This document shows positions 45,122 to 57,200 of a DNA stretch of 64,000 nucleotides, in pieces (the first letter of the stretch is position 1; every line of letters starts with the position of its first letter). Below the pieces are notes generated by a model, which was given only the letters and a program-made list of their open reading frames with translations, searched no databases and was not told the origin of the DNA. The translations under genes were made by a program, and so were the position numbers. Source of the stretch: Pisolithus tinctorius (lineage: Eukaryota; Basidiomycota; Agaricomycetes; Boletales; Pisolithaceae); assembly GCA_024663395.1 (NCBI GenBank), contig JANFAH010000022.1, positions 1 to 64,000 on the forward strand. The letters run 5' to 3'.

Positions 45122-48100
45122 AGAAATCGACTTCCAGGCGATTGAAGGTAGGGACAGTGTCAGTAAAGTTCTCCAGGGGTTTGAAGAGGGAGGAGAAAAG
45201 GGAGGAATCCATGCCACGGAGTTTCCAAGGAGTGGAAGGATTACGACGGTGGAAGTCCCTGACAGCACCAGGGGCAGACTTCAAAGCAGACTCAGGTTCC
45301 CAGGTGCGATCCTTGTCATGGTAGCCCTTCCAATGGACGAGGTATTCAAGCCTGTTCCGTTTTAGGCGAGAGTCGGCGACATAATCCACCTCAAACTCCT
45401 CGTCGCCCTCGTGTCGCACCACTGGTCCTGGACAGGTAACAGTTTGGCCCTCCAAAGGTCCCTTGTACGGCTTAACCCGAGAGACGTTAACGACAGGATG
45501 GATTTTGAGGGTTTTTGGAAGCTTTAGTTCTACTGCATTGGGCTTGAGTGAGACAACCCTATAGGGGCCGATCCATCGTTCTGTGAGTTTTCTGGAAGGG
45601 TGGCCAGAGAGAGAGATGCGGGAAGTCTCCAGCCAGACCATGTCACCAACCGAGTAGGAAGGGGCGTCAGAACGAGACACATCTGCAGACACCTTCATCC
45701 GTTCTGCAGCTTTATTCAGAGCCTTCTTTGTATCTTCCAGAACCTTAGCGAGGTCAATGGCATGATCTGTAGCCGCCTCCGCCTTGGAAAGGAAGGGTTC
45801 CACTCCCATCCTAGGGGTGTAGGAACGAGTGACCGAGAAGGGGCTTTTGCCAGTAGACTCCTGTCGCGTGTTATTATAGGAGAACTGGGCGACCTTAAGC
45901 CAAGAAGGCCAAGAATCCTGTTGGTCATTGACGAAGAGGCGGAGATACTGCTGCAGGTCCTGGTTAAGGCGTTCTGTCTGACCATCTGTTTGAGGATGAA
46001 AGGCGGTGGAGAGCTTGGGTTTGACCCCGAGCATCCTGCAAAGCTCAGTGGTGAAAGCACTGGCAAACTGGGGGCCCCGATCCGAGATGACAGAGGAAGG
46101 TAGTCCGTGCTGGGTCCACACATGATCCCGAAAGAGTTCCGCAGTTTGAAGTGAGGAAACCTCTTTGGTAGTGGGGGCAAAGACCACCTCCTTCGAGAAC
46201 CTGTCCACCACCACCATGACATTGTCGAAGCCCTGTGCCTCTGGTAACTCCATGAAGTCAACCGAGATGTCAGTCCATGGGCGTTCTGGAACAGGGTTCG
46301 GAAGGAGCTTTCCTGCAGGGGGAGTCCTGGAACTCTTAGCCATCTGGCAGCGATGACATGCTGAGACGTAGTCTCTGACAGTGGCTGTCATTCCCGGCCA
46401 GACATAGTTACGGGAAACGAGTTCCAGGGTCTTTTTCCAACCAGGGTGTCCTGCGACTGGGGTGTCGTGATGTTTTTCGAGGCAGTGCATCCTGACAGCG
46501 GGTGGAACATAGACCTTCCCTTGACAGACATACAATCCCTCTGTGAGGACAGAACCTTCGGGTTGCGGTGTTACCGAGGAGGCGGACTTCAGGGCGACGA
46601 GAAGGTCAGTGTCCTCTCCTACCACCAGGGTAGCTGCCACTCTGGAGGGATCGAGTAATGTGACTCCTTGATTATCTGACCCTTTCGGCTCGTGATCCTC
46701 TCTCCTAGAAAGGGCGTCAGCCTTAGCCATTGAAGACCTGGGCTTGTACACCAGCTTGTAGTTGAAGCGAGAGAGATACTGTGCCCAGCGTGCCTGGCGA
46801 CAGTCCAGGTTCTGCGCCTTCATGAAATACTGGAGGTTTGCGTGATCCGTCCAGATTTCAAACTGATAAGGGGTGGCCTCGAGGTAGTGTCGCCACGTTT
46901 CCAGGGCACGAATTATGGCCAGCATCTCCTTGTCGAAGACCTGGTAGTTCCGTTCTGGGGGAGACATGGAGTGGGAGTAAAAGGCGACAGGTCGCCAGAG
47001 ATCATCTTCACACTTCACGGAGAGGACAGCACCGGTGGCAAAGTCAGAGGCATCGGTTTCCAGACAGAACTCCCTGTCCTGATCCAGGAACGCAAGGACA
47101 GGGGCAGTGGTAAAGGCGAGTTTCAAAGCGTCGAAGGCCTGCTGTTCTCGGGGTCCCCAGATCCAAAGTTGATCCTTTCTTGTGAGGTCGTTGAGTGGAC
47201 GAGCGACCTGTGCGAAGTCCTTGATGAAGCGGCGATAGAAGTTCGCTAGGCCCAAGAAAGCTCGCACCGAGCGGACCTTCGTAGGGACTGGCCACTCCGT
47301 AATGGCTTTCACCTTGCTCTTATCCATGCTGACTCCATCAGTTCCAACTACCATGCCCAAGAACTCTACCTGCTTCTGCTTGAAGAAGCACTTCTCTGGT
47401 TTGACGAAGAGATCGTTTTCCTCCAGTCTCTTTAACACCTCTAGGATGATCCTGTCATGCTCCTTTTCATCGTCTGTCTTTGTGAAGATCATCAGGTCGT
47501 CGATATAGACCACCAGGACATCCTCCATGTCACCAAAGATGTCGTTCATCATGTTTTGGAAAGTAGACGGCGAGTTGCAGAGGCCAAAGTACATGACCAG
47601 AGGTTCATAAGCCCCCTTATGGGTTACGAAGGCGGCCTTCCACTCGTCTCCCTCCTTGACACGGACGTTGTTGTATCCCCATCGGAGGTCCATCTTGGTG
47701 AAGAGTTTGCAGCCCTTGAGTTTATCGACAAGCTGAGAGATGAGAGGAAGAGGGTATGCGTTTTTAACCGTGTGTTCATTGAGGTATCGGTAGTCCTGCA
47801 CCATACGCTTCTTCCCATCCTTCTTCGGCACAAAGAACACCGGCGAGGTTTGCGGCGACTTGGAAGGGTGGATGTAGCCCTTTCGTAGCTGGTCCTCAAG
47901 GAAATCCGACACTTCCTTTTGTTCTTCTACAGAGAGCGGGATAAGACGACCACATTTGGGAGCAAAGGTCTCTTTAAGGTCGATGGCATGGTCCCACGGT
48001 TTACGAAGTGGCATTCTTTCTGACTCTTCTTTTGAGAAGACCTTCAGGTATTGGTGGTATTCCTTTGGGACGAGTTCTTCCGTAGTACCAGCTCGGATCC

Positions 48101-48800
48101 TGGTGGAGCAGAGCTTCGGATAAAGATATTCCATGTCCTGTGACTCCTGTTCTTCTGCTATCCTCTCCGCTCTTGTTTTTGGAGCCAGATCATGACACTC
48201 GCGAGGACAACGGGACAACTTCACCTGCTTGGTTTCCCAACACACCTCTGGGTTGTGTTTTCATAGCCAGGTGTAGCCGAGTATCAGAGGGTGCATGCCA
48301 AGCGTGGTGACCTGAGCCCAGACAGACTCTCGGTGGCCCTGGTAGTTCATTACGAGGGAGGCGACGTGGGTGATATTGCCTGCCACGTTAGGGGTTCCAT
48401 CAACATTAAGGACGGCGACAGGGTGACCAAGCTTGATCAGCGGGACATCATTTTCATCGGCCCATTTCTTGTCCAGGAAGGTGTCATTGGCTCCGGAGTC
48501 CACCAACGCTTTTACACTCCACTTCTTTTCTCGTCCTTCCAACACTACCTCTAACTCCAATTCTGCCTTCGGATCTGCTGTTCTTATCTTCGGGGTTTCT
48601 TTTGTTTTCTGGATAGGCGTGTTCTTATTTTTATCGCAAGAGGAATTAAGCACCGGCAGTTTTACATCCGCGGCCGCACCCACTGGGGTCGCCTCTTCAG
48701 ATGGTACAGTAATCTCCGAGTTAAATATATCCTGCTCGGTAGAGAAATCGTCAATGCCTAAGACAGAAAACTTATTATATACGTAGCCAGTGGAGACCCG
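45120..48800 (-). CDS. Gypsy pol: protease, RT, RNase H, integrase, chromodomain
   Basis: The aspartic protease site is ALVDSGANDTFL (about 48490). RT has the YIDDL box in VVYIDDLMIFT (about 47495). RNase H has LETDASDFATGAVLS, FDKEMLAIIRALE and IWTDHANLQYF. The integrase HHCC finger runs from HHDTPVAGHPGW to CHRCQMAK; the DDE residues lie in DISVDFMEL, VISDRGPQF and TDGQTERLNQ. A chromodomain ends the protein (EEFEVDYVADSRL, LEYLVHWKGY, RTWEPESAL); in relatives it binds histone marks and directs insertion. An in-frame TGA at 48261-48263, where CGA would fit, separates protease from RT. Pol begins in a different frame from gag, so a frameshift would normally join them. Confidence 0.9.
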
Positions 48801-49864
48801 ATCCTCTACTGGCCAAACTCTTTTCCCTGGCTCTTCATCTCGTTGATCTGTTTGTCGTAGAAGAAGGCCTGCATTTCTTCAAACGACATTTGACGGAGAG
48901 TGGTCTCTTGAGCCTCCTGGGTTACTTCTCATATGTTGGGTCTAGCAGGGCCCTTTCCTTTGGCACGGGGACAATCACGTTTGTAATGATTTCCCTGGCA
49001 GTCGAAGCACTTGACGTGGGAAGGGACGGGACGAGGAGGGAAGCGAGCAGCGCCTATTTCCATAGGGGCGCCACGACCGGGCTGAGTGCCGGTAGGAGTA
49101 AAACGGGGGGAGTATGAAGGGCGGCCGTAAGAGGAGCGGGGAGCGGGTTCATCGGGGTAGTGATTATATAGGAGTTTGAAGCAGTCCCTGGCAAGGGCGG
49201 CTTCTCGAAAGGCGACGGTCATCTGGAGGTAGTCACCCTGAGTGTATCCCCTCCTTAGGGCCTCCTTCACGATGGCAGGGTGAACAGCGTTTTCCAGCAA
49301 GAAGCCAGCGGTTTCATCAGTAACACGTCCCTGTACCTTCAGGGACTCGAATTTGGCATAGAATTCTTCATAGCGAGAGTTTCCTTGACGCATAGTGCGC
49401 ATCTGTGCTTTGGCCCACTCAACGTCTGTTTGAGGGGCGAAGAACCTATCAATGTCTTCAATCATTTCGGCCATGTCAGGCCATACTCCAGTGACAATTG
49501 CGAGCGAGAACTTGGCCTGAGCGAATCTTCCAGCTACAGGGCCTGTCATATGGGACCACACCGCAGTGCACTTATCTTGGGTGGTGGGCAGGGCGGTTCT
49601 ATTCTGTGCGACCCACACCTTCATTTTCACCCACCATTCTGAAAACTTGGCACGATCACCGGCATACTGACCCGGATCAGCCATTACTTCAATCCTCCTT
49701 TGAATGACATCGGCGGGGAGGGCATTCCACTGATTTTGCTGACCCTCAATGGTCGCGATCGTTCCTTGAGCATCTCTTAGCTCGTTGCTTAGTCTGTAGT
49801 TTTCGTCTCGAAGAGCGTCGAGAGTATCGCAGAGCTCGGTAAGCTGGTCGTGAACGCCTTCCAT
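48800..49864 (-). CDS. Gypsy gag with zinc knuckle
   Basis: It starts MEGVHDQLTELCDTLDAL with a coiled-coil-like N-terminus. The capsid region includes YAGDRAKFSEWWVKMKVWVA and QGNSRYEEFYAKFESL. The knuckle CFDCQGNHYKRDC has three rather than the usual four residues before the His. A TGA at 48929-48931 (CGA would fit) interrupts the frame, which would otherwise continue through EVTQEAQETTLRQMSF to a TAG near 48810. Confidence 0.85.
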
Positions 49865-50171
49865 AGCGATCTGGGCGTTTTAGAGTGTGACGGGGGCGGA
49901 GGTTGTAGCGGGGTTGCTGGGGTTCAGCAGGAAGCGAACAAGGGAAGACGGACTCGGTGGAGAAGGGGTAAGAAGGGGGTGGTGGAAGGGAGTAGAGGTT
50001 GTGATCGAAGAGCGGGGTGAGCGAACGACGCTCAGGGATGTATGGGACGAAGAGGTTCGGGTTGGGTTCAGAGGCTGGGGGACTTGGCGAGTACACCCAC
50101 GAGCCTTCGCGAAGGAAATGAGGAATGGTGACGACGGGTGTGAGGGTACAACGATAAGAAGCTAGTTCAAG
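49865..50171 (-). other. Gypsy 5' untranslated leader
   Basis: Between 5' LTR and gag. An alternative open frame continuous with the LTR covers it but lacks gag features. The minus strand after the LTR begins CTTGAACTAGCTTC; I could not assign a tRNA primer. Confidence 0.55.
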
Positions 50172-50556
50172 TGTGACGAGACCTAAACAACAGGGTTTGT
50201 TGTAGGCTCGCACCAAGAACCAACAGAGAAGAGAAAGGAAAAGATGAGGAGACGGCTTTAGAAGCAGGCGACTTTAGGACTCGAAGACCCAAATGAACTA
50301 GCTTAGAGCTAGTTGGGTGATTGAACGGCAGTACTTATACTATGGTACATGAGGCTATGGTGAGGCATACATGAGGATCGTGACATCATAGTGATGTCAT
50401 AATGATATCATAGTGGAGCGGAACGTACTAGAAGGGAGGAGCAAGGCGAAGGTGAGGCGAGGCCTAGACTGGAGTCCGGACCGAGTCCAAGAGATAAGAT
50501 AAGACGGAGAGATTAGATAAGATGAAAAGAAAGGAAAAAGAGTACGTATCGTAACA
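50172..50556 (-). repeat. Gypsy 5' LTR (element orientation)
   Basis: 385 bp. It differs from the other LTR only at three sites, each TG here where the partner has CG (CTATGG, ACATGAGG, GACTGG). Confidence 0.93.
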
Positions 50557-51421
50557 ATGGAGGTGAAGTCGTCATTGAGCACGCCCACAGCACATGGAGC
50601 ACAGATGGCACAAGACAGTTTGACCTCGATGATCTCCTTGGAGATGTGGTTGGGTCCTTGATAACCCCCATCTGCGGACAGCCAGAAATCTTTGCTGTCC
50701 ACACGCACAATGGCAGCAAGACATGCTAAGACATGGGGAGCAGCTGTGGTGTCGTCCGCACCAAGATCGACCCCGAGGGAGCCATTGGATGATGTGATAG
50801 GAGCCACAGCAGGTGAGTCGTGTGTGCCGTCGATGGGATCAGTGACCATGATGGAGCTCTTGGAGGTAGCGCAGTCAGATGGCGCAGGGACAGGGGACGA
50901 TGTCCCCGCAGTTATGATGTTGACCATGGCGGTGGCCACCGTCAGATCCGTGACAGCCTTGTTAGCACTGTCGCAGATGACGGGCATGTACTGTGGAAGT
51001 AGAGCCAACGTGTGGCTGCAGCCATGAGCTACCCAATGCACTTTGTCGCAGAGCGTTTCATCTGCGAGGTACAAGCCTGTCCGAAGAAGGTGAGAACGTG
51101 CAGCGAGAAGTACATTGGACATGGAGTTTTTGTCAGCGGACATGACAGCACGGAGGGAGGGGACTGACCTCAATGGTGTTACTTTATACGAATGCGAGTG
51201 TTAGGGCAGGCATGAGCATACGTGTCCATGCAAAGAACTGGGGATCTTGCCTGGTAAGGGGGCTTGACATTGGGGAGATGCCAACCTCAAAACGTCAAGA
51301 TCAAGCTGACTGTGTGAAGACCCATTCTTACGACTCAGGAGTTCGAACGAGTCTGCAATAGTAAGTGGTGCAAGCCAGCTGCTGATAACTGTTCACCTGA
51401 TAGCATCAGTTGAAGCCGGAG

Positions 51422-51772
51422 ATGAGCAAGACACAGGAGGCAATCGAGCTTTCCATTCAAAGCCCTTACAGGGTCTGGGTCTTCGTGATGGGAGGACCTT
51501 CAGGGCCATGCCTGCTGACAGTGCGTGTCGAGGCCTTGCGCACCGTAGCAATCAATAACGAGCGTCCATTCTTCGGAGCAGCGCTGAAGGTTAAAAGAGA
51601 GTCGGTTGTCGTCGAAGGCAGAGTATATCATGTCTTTTTTGATGAAAACCAACGCACACAAGATCCTGGCGAGGCCTGTTATGTGTTCATGTGTATGCAG
51701 ACACCGCAACAGGCCATTGACATTCATATCGAAGAGGACATCCACGATATCATTGAGGTGTACACAGAGTAG
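51422..51772 (+). CDS. Small uncharacterised protein, paralog of 53343-53966
   Basis: ATG 51422 gives about 116 residues. Pattern: SPYRVWVFVMGGPSGP, LTVRV, EGRVYHVFFDENQRTQ, ACYVFMCM, then IEEDIHDIIEVYTE. The same spacing of Y-VW-F, GP, VRV, GRVY-VFFD, YVF and DI-V occurs in the minus-strand gene at 53343-53966. The last codons run to a splice-like GT (TAG/GTTTTCC region), so more exons are possible. No known domain recognised; it looks like a compact beta-rich fold. Confidence 0.5.
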   Translation: MSKTQEAIELSIQSPYRVWVFVMGGPSGPCLLTVRVEALRTVAINNERPFFGAALKVKRESVVVEGRVYHVFFDENQRTQDPGEACYVFMCMQTPQQAIDIHIEEDIHDIIEVYTE

Positions 51773-52202
51773 GTTTTCCACAAGTTGACATGCATGTGCA
51801 CCTGTTGAAACAGCAACAGGCTGGAAAGACATCATCCGCAGGAGCAATCAACACCGAGCGAGGAAGCGAATGCAGCTATGATGGAAGTCTGAACACAATT
51901 AGGGACGATGGGAGGAATCTGTACAGCAGATGGGGGATGAGATGCAGAAAACACGCATGGACGCTAGAACGATGTATTAAAGACGTTAACATGCAATTAT
52001 GAATGTTTGAGACAGCAGACCACTGTTAGGTCTTGCAGAGACCGACCATGATCCAACATTCTCAACCATTATGGTGCATGCCCTGCCAACCGGCCTTACT
52101 GGGCACCATGAGCCCCACCCCAACGAGGCAACCCCTGAAAGATACCCATAGTATAAAAGAGACACAAGAGATGCAATTCAGGAGACTCACCACATCGTCG
52201 AC

Positions 52203-53096
52203 ATGGCATCCCTTGTTTCCAACGTCCTGGAGCTTGTTCAGGCTATTCTGGCCTACAGCGACATGCACGACATTGTGACATTTGCTGCCGCTAGTAGATG
52301 GCATGCGAACGCAGTTCGAGGATATCTCCACTATCGCATGCGCAAGATAGCGATGCCATTCTTCAAGGACCCCGACATTCTGCTGCACATTTTGCATATG
52401 TGTGACGCAGTCGTCTCAGGATCTACTGCACTTCATGTTCTCCTGCCTGAGAACACAACGGAATGGACACCCACAGATCTCGATATTTATGTCCCCGAAC
52501 GTTGTTATCCACATCTCAGAATCCTGTTGAAGCATCAGTGTTATGAGATACTAAGGAAGCACAAGACTACTGCCATATACTCCCAATCAGCCATCGCATC
52601 CGTCGTTACTTGGGTCAAGGGGAATCATCACATAGACGTCGTAGTGTTGAACACTGATGTGGTGGTCTCCCCAATATTTCAGTTTCACAGTACAGCGGTG
52701 ATGAACTTCATAAGCGCAGACCATATCTTCTGTGCCTATCCCGCCCTAACCTTGCGGGGGCTCTCTATCCTCAATCCAGGCTCTGTGTATTACAGAAATT
52801 TCAAGGTCAAGCATTTAAAGATGCTGGCGAAGTACTCTTTGCGCAGCTTTCACTATGTTGCATGCAAGCGAGTCCATGACACCAACAACTCTTGCAAGTT
52901 AAGAGTGTGTTCGCTTAGCAATGGAAAAGGAATGTGGGTGGAAAGGCAGGGAGCGCCTCGTGTTACGCAAACCCCACAAGACCTCTTCTGGCAGCTGGGT
53001 GTGTATGATGTGCAGTGGTTGCTGGGGGGGCAGGTATGCGAGTCAGACCGCGGCTATGTCTCACCATGGATGGGGGTGGTAGAGGATGCATCGTAA
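52203..53096 (+). CDS. Nucleotidyltransferase-fold protein with F-box-like N-terminus
   Basis: About 298 residues. N-terminal helices (SNVLELVQAILAYSDMHDIV and FAAASRWHANAVRGYL) resemble an F-box. A nucleotidyltransferase signature follows: GSTALHVLLPENTTEWTPTD then LDIYVP (GS, then D-x-D) with a third acidic strand in HHIDVVVLNTD. FISADHIFCAYPALTLRGLS comes after these. This is a common agaricomycete family with unknown substrate. The catalytic acids look conserved, so activity is possible. ATG 52203 follows a short leader without other ATGs. It is flanked on both sides by members of one small-protein family. Confidence 0.65.
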   Translation: MASLVSNVLELVQAILAYSDMHDIVTFAAASRWHANAVRGYLHYRMRKIAMPFFKDPDILLHILHMCDAVVSGSTALHVLLPENTTEWTPTDLDIYVPERCYPHLRILLKHQCYEILRKHKTTAIYSQSAIASVVTWVKGNHHIDVVVLNTDVVVSPIFQFHSTAVMNFISADHIFCAYPALTLRGLSILNPGSVYYRNFKVKHLKMLAKYSLRSFHYVACKRVHDTNNSCKLRVCSLSNGKGMWVERQGAPRVTQTPQDLFWQLGVYDVQWLLGGQVCESDRGYVSPWMGVVEDAS

Positions 53097-53342
53097 GCAA
53101 ACCATAGTCATTGACATTACATGATCTAAGACGCTCACAGGCAGTATTTAAGTTCTTCGAGGTTTGTGGAGCGTGTCTGAGGGGGAATCCAAGATGAAGT
53201 GGAAGAATGCAAAGCAGCGGTGGTGGAATGGCGGGTTGTGGTTGTGGAGGAACGCAGGCCGCATGGACTGAAATTATGCCACAGACCAGGTTAGCCACGA
53301 AGGACATGTCAATCATGCATGGACATACTATGTACAATTGGT

Positions 53343-53966
53343 TTAAGGACATACAAACGCACCGCAGTGAATTTTGTAGCAAGAGACAAAGGTAGTAGTG
53401 CTGCTCTGATAGAAGGGAAAGAAGGAGTTATATCGTAGTACAAGTAGAGCAAGCGCAGAGCATGACACAAGGTCAATTGGCATGGATGAGATTACTGTAT
53501 AGAACGCTACGACAAAGACTACACTGCTGGTGCAATCGCACCTCCAATGGCTGGGAAGCGGTTTGCCAGTCTGAAAAGGGATATTAGCGGGGACACACTG
53601 CAGGCAGCCACGAAACACATACTCCAATAGGACACGCAATATGTCCTGCAGGTCGACCTCTGCCCGAATGTTCAATGGCGTCAAATGAGCAGGCCGCACT
53701 CTGATGAAGACATAGGATGCATTTTGACATTCCGTCTGATGTCGCACTAGATCAAAAAACACGACATAGACCCTCCCACCGACATCCACACAAGTCGTCA
53801 TGACATCTACATCAGGCACGAAGAGGTACTGAGTACCAGGGATCCAAATATCCTCATTACCAGACACCCGAACATTCAAACAGCGGGGACCCAATGTGGG
53901 GCCAAACAGGAATCCCCAAACTTCATAAGGGGTGGCATTGACATCGTCACTGGTGAGGGAGGTCAT
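53343..53966 (-). CDS. Small uncharacterised protein, paralog of 51422-51772
   Basis: It starts at MTSLTSDDVNATPYEVW (53966). The shared block TPYEVWGFLFGPTLGP, LNVRV, GGRVYVVFFDLVRHQ, ASYVFIRV and EVDLQDILRVLLEYVF aligns with the gene at 51422. The stretch after VLLEYVF may be intron or decayed. The frame is also open upstream of the ATG. Function unknown. Confidence 0.5.
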   Translation of the reverse strand: MTSLTSDDVNATPYEVWGFLFGPTLGPRCLNVRVSGNEDIWIPGTQYLFVPDVDVMTTCVDVGGRVYVVFFDLVRHQTECQNASYVFIRVRPAHLTPLNIRAEVDLQDILRVLLEYVFRGCLQCVPANIPFQTGKPLPSHWRCDCTSSVVFVVAFYTVISSMPIDLVSCSALALLVLRYNSFFPFYQSSTTTFVSCYKIHCGAFVCP

Positions 53967-54298
53967 GCTGAACTGTACAGGATGTGAACAATCACGGCCA
54001 AGCATGAACGAGTAAGGACGTCGCAACCTACCTGCGGACGAATGACTTTCACAAAGATGGTGATTGCTGCGGTGACACAGTAGTTTAAGGGCAAAGGTGA
54101 GATAGGGCACATGGGATTTCTCATTGAAGGGGCACCCCTAACACATCAGTCGATCGTACCCCAGGTGTCTAAACTCCAGAGCTCTATCGTATTATGTGTG
54201 AGAATCAGCAGACACATCTCACGAAATAGGGGGAAGTACATACACCTTCCAGTACTCGCTGCATCATGGAAGCAGAAACAGAGGTATGATCGCAACTG

Positions 54299-57200
54299 AT
54301 GTCGCTCACCATGAAGGACATAATAGCCGGAGTGCATGGAGTAATCCCATTGGCAAGGAACGAGCGACGGAAAAAGCATCTTCTGATTGCACGGGTGCTC
54401 CAGGATGCCCCTGCAGCGTCAATAGCATCGTTGTGCATGCTAGCCTGTCAACGAATCGAAGCCAAAGAGGAGAATGACCTGTGGCAGGGAGCACGCAAAC
54501 GACAGAGGGCAGAAAAGGGATCAACGTCTTTCAAAAGTGCATGCTTAGAAGAGGAGACAGTAGCACCAGGGGTGGACACACCGGAATATGATGCTGGCCA
54601 GTATCTGCAGCTGCCTACACAGGACGAGGTCAAACAGTGTTACGCAAAGTTCTATCAGGCAACATCGAACCTTGCATTGGCTACAGGCACCTGCGCCATT
54701 TGTGCACAGGAACGGAGCGTCGTGGTTGATGGCCTAAAGGTTGTCAAGCTCACAGACCTACCCAACACACCCCGGCTTAAACCCCACCGAGCGCACACGG
54801 AACATTTTCTCATTGAAGGTATGCTCTTGGAGCCACACAGAGTTCATAGAGACCTAGGCTCTACTGCTGTGAGCGTATGCTGCCAATGTTCTGAAGACTT
54901 ACGATGTCCTGGTGACAAGCCTCCCTGCTTCTTGCTCGTGAATCACTTGTGGATTGGGCCAACCCCCTGGGTCTTGGAAGTGCTGACATTCCCAGAGCAA
55001 CTTCTGATAGTGCTGTTGTACCCACGCGTGTACGTGTTCAAATTGTTCCCGAAACGGAGTGGTGGCGTTTGAGATTTCTTGGTCCTGCAAAGTGCCATGC
55101 GCGGCAATGTTACAATGTATGAACTTGATATGGATGGTATCGCATCAATGGTCAGTGGTGACCTCGTGCCACGGCCATCCATGATATTGGCATCATTGAT
55201 CACAGTCACCTACATCGGCCCAGGGAAATTGCCAGAAGGATGGCTCCATAGTACCTTTCACGTGCATCGCGACACCGTCAGAGATGCACTGCTGTGGTTG
55301 AAAAAGAACAATACAAAGTACTACGGCGATATCCAAATTTCCTCGCAGCGGCTGGATGCATTGCCAACAGACGATGTGCCGTTGGAGATAAGTAGTGTCT
55401 TACGACAGTCAGAAGATGTCCATATAGTGGATGAGGAGGGCGAGGGCTACGTGCCGATGGATGACGATGAAGGTACGGGTTCACATCAACATCCCTGTAA
55501 TGGCACTCAGCAAGAATTGCATAGTGGAAACCAATGACATTACAGGACAGTCCATGCATGATGGTGCCACACCGAGTGTGGTTCCTTTGCAAGTCTCAGG
55601 GACAATTGATACAGATCTCTCCATGTTGAGTGCCAAAGAGTTGATGACATGGGGACTTGTCAACCTATGGGATGAGGGTCAAGAAGGAGGGTATGCAGTT
55701 AAACATGGAGGCAAACCTGTCTCTGATTTTGGATGGCCACGGCAGAGTCCGCATATCCTGCAACCTGCAGATAGCGAGCAAAATTTCTTCGAAAAGGCAT
55801 ATCCCTGTCTGTTTCCCTATGGCGAGGGGGGCATAGAGCACACACAACCAGTCCCAATAGATTTTGCGGAACATGTCAGATGGGCCCTGGAGTACCATGA
55901 TCGCCACTTCCAAAGACATGTGACATTTGCATTCGTGACTTTTGCCATCGCTCAATGTCAACAGGTGCTTGGATCTGCCAGATTACAGATGCAGCATAAA
56001 GGTTTTGACAGGGACGCACATCTTTTATCCACTATTTCATTGGCTAGCATGCAGCAAGCAGTAAGGGAGGAGGAACAGCACCAGTGTATAAGCGATCCTG
56101 CAATCCAACTACTGCGGCAGCATCTTTATGCCACTGCCGGCTGGGTACAGGGATCCGATCACAGTCAGTACCAACTGCGAAGTCAGATATGGGCGACGTC
56201 CATCATGTTCAACCCACCTAGTTTATGGTTAACAATCAACCCATGCAATCTTCATGATCCTGTCATGCAGATCTTTGCGGGGGAACACATCGATATGGAT
56301 AACTTCCTCGCCACTATCAGACCATCGAAAGAGAAATGCGCTGAAAACATTGCAGGGGACCCATACGTGGCTGCCAAATTTTTTCACTTTACAATCAAGA
56401 CTATCATACAAACACTGTTCAGTGTCACTGCGACACCATACAGCGTGCATTGTCAAAAGGGTATCTTCGGTTTTGTGAAGGCTTACTTTGGGGTGGTCGA
56501 GTCCCAAGGCTGTGGATCCCTCCATCTTCACATGTTACTATGGTTGAAAGATTCCCCCCCCACGGACGACATCGAACAGCTCCTACGTGAAGAGAGTTTT
56601 CGCGAGCGTGTGCAATCATTCATCAGAGCAAATCTCCGGGCGTACCTTCCGGGTTTGGAATCCACAGAATCAATGAAGAGAATACCGAACGATGTGGATG
56701 TTGCATACTGTCGTCCACCCAAACCACAAGGGGTGCACTATGATGAAGAGGTTGCACGGTTGGAATTACAGGTAGCCAGAGCAAAACAGCTACACACCTG
56801 TCAAGTCTGTCAGTGTCTGATTCCCAGCAAGACGGGTGGTTTGGTATGCAAGCAATGGGCACCATTCGCTGTAGCAGACGATGACTTTATCTTGGAGAGT
56901 GGCGATTGGGGAATGAAACGCTTGCACCCCTTCCTCAACGGATGGGTTCCTGCGTTAGCGATCAATGCTCGATGTAACAACGATGTGAAGTTGCTTACGA
57001 ATTTGAGAGCAACGACGAATCTATCATTTTACATCACCACGTCTCAAACAAAGAAACAAGGCAAGCATTACAACCTTTCTGCCGTGCTAACAAAAGGTCT
57101 CGCCTACCACAACGCGCGTACACCATATTTGGAAGACCTCTGCAATCAACAACGGTTGCTCCTCTTCCGCTTGGTACATACGATCAACCGTGAACAAGAA

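Larger units (their letters stand above)
44724..50556 (-). mobile_element. Chromodomain Ty3/Gypsy LTR retrotransposon (5,833 bp)
   Basis: Two 385-bp LTRs (44724-45108 and 50172-50556), both TGTGACG...GTAACA, flanked by the 5-bp target duplication ATGGA (44719-44723 and 50557-50561). Transcription runs on the minus strand: gag, protease, RT, RNase H, integrase, chromodomain, the order of chromoviruses. The LTRs differ at three positions, so the insertion is fairly recent. Two in-frame TGA codons mean this copy is probably not autonomous. Confidence 0.93.
44074..51148 (-). pseudogene. Uncharacterised gene split by a Gypsy insertion
   Basis: With the retroelement ignored, a minus-strand gene reads from ATG near 51148 (MSADKNSMSNVLLAARSHLL) through CSHTLALLPQYMPV and LGADDTTAAPHVLACLAAIV to NDDFTSI (50557). 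It resumes at 44723 with VSNLRLLQDRCVTPGYSPRK and FGNLRFKVHHTF, then after two short introns LFTFENWPLTKEKNCAELL, HRLVPMAAMDVSGHWVSPY, QGAIVELHFTFSHWGIA and the end at 44074. The frame is preserved across the insertion once the duplicated ATGGA is counted once, and I see no other lesion, so the gene was probably intact before. I do not recognise the family. The FSHWGIARNKQDVYAANIIF segment looks like a conserved core. Confidence 0.6.
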
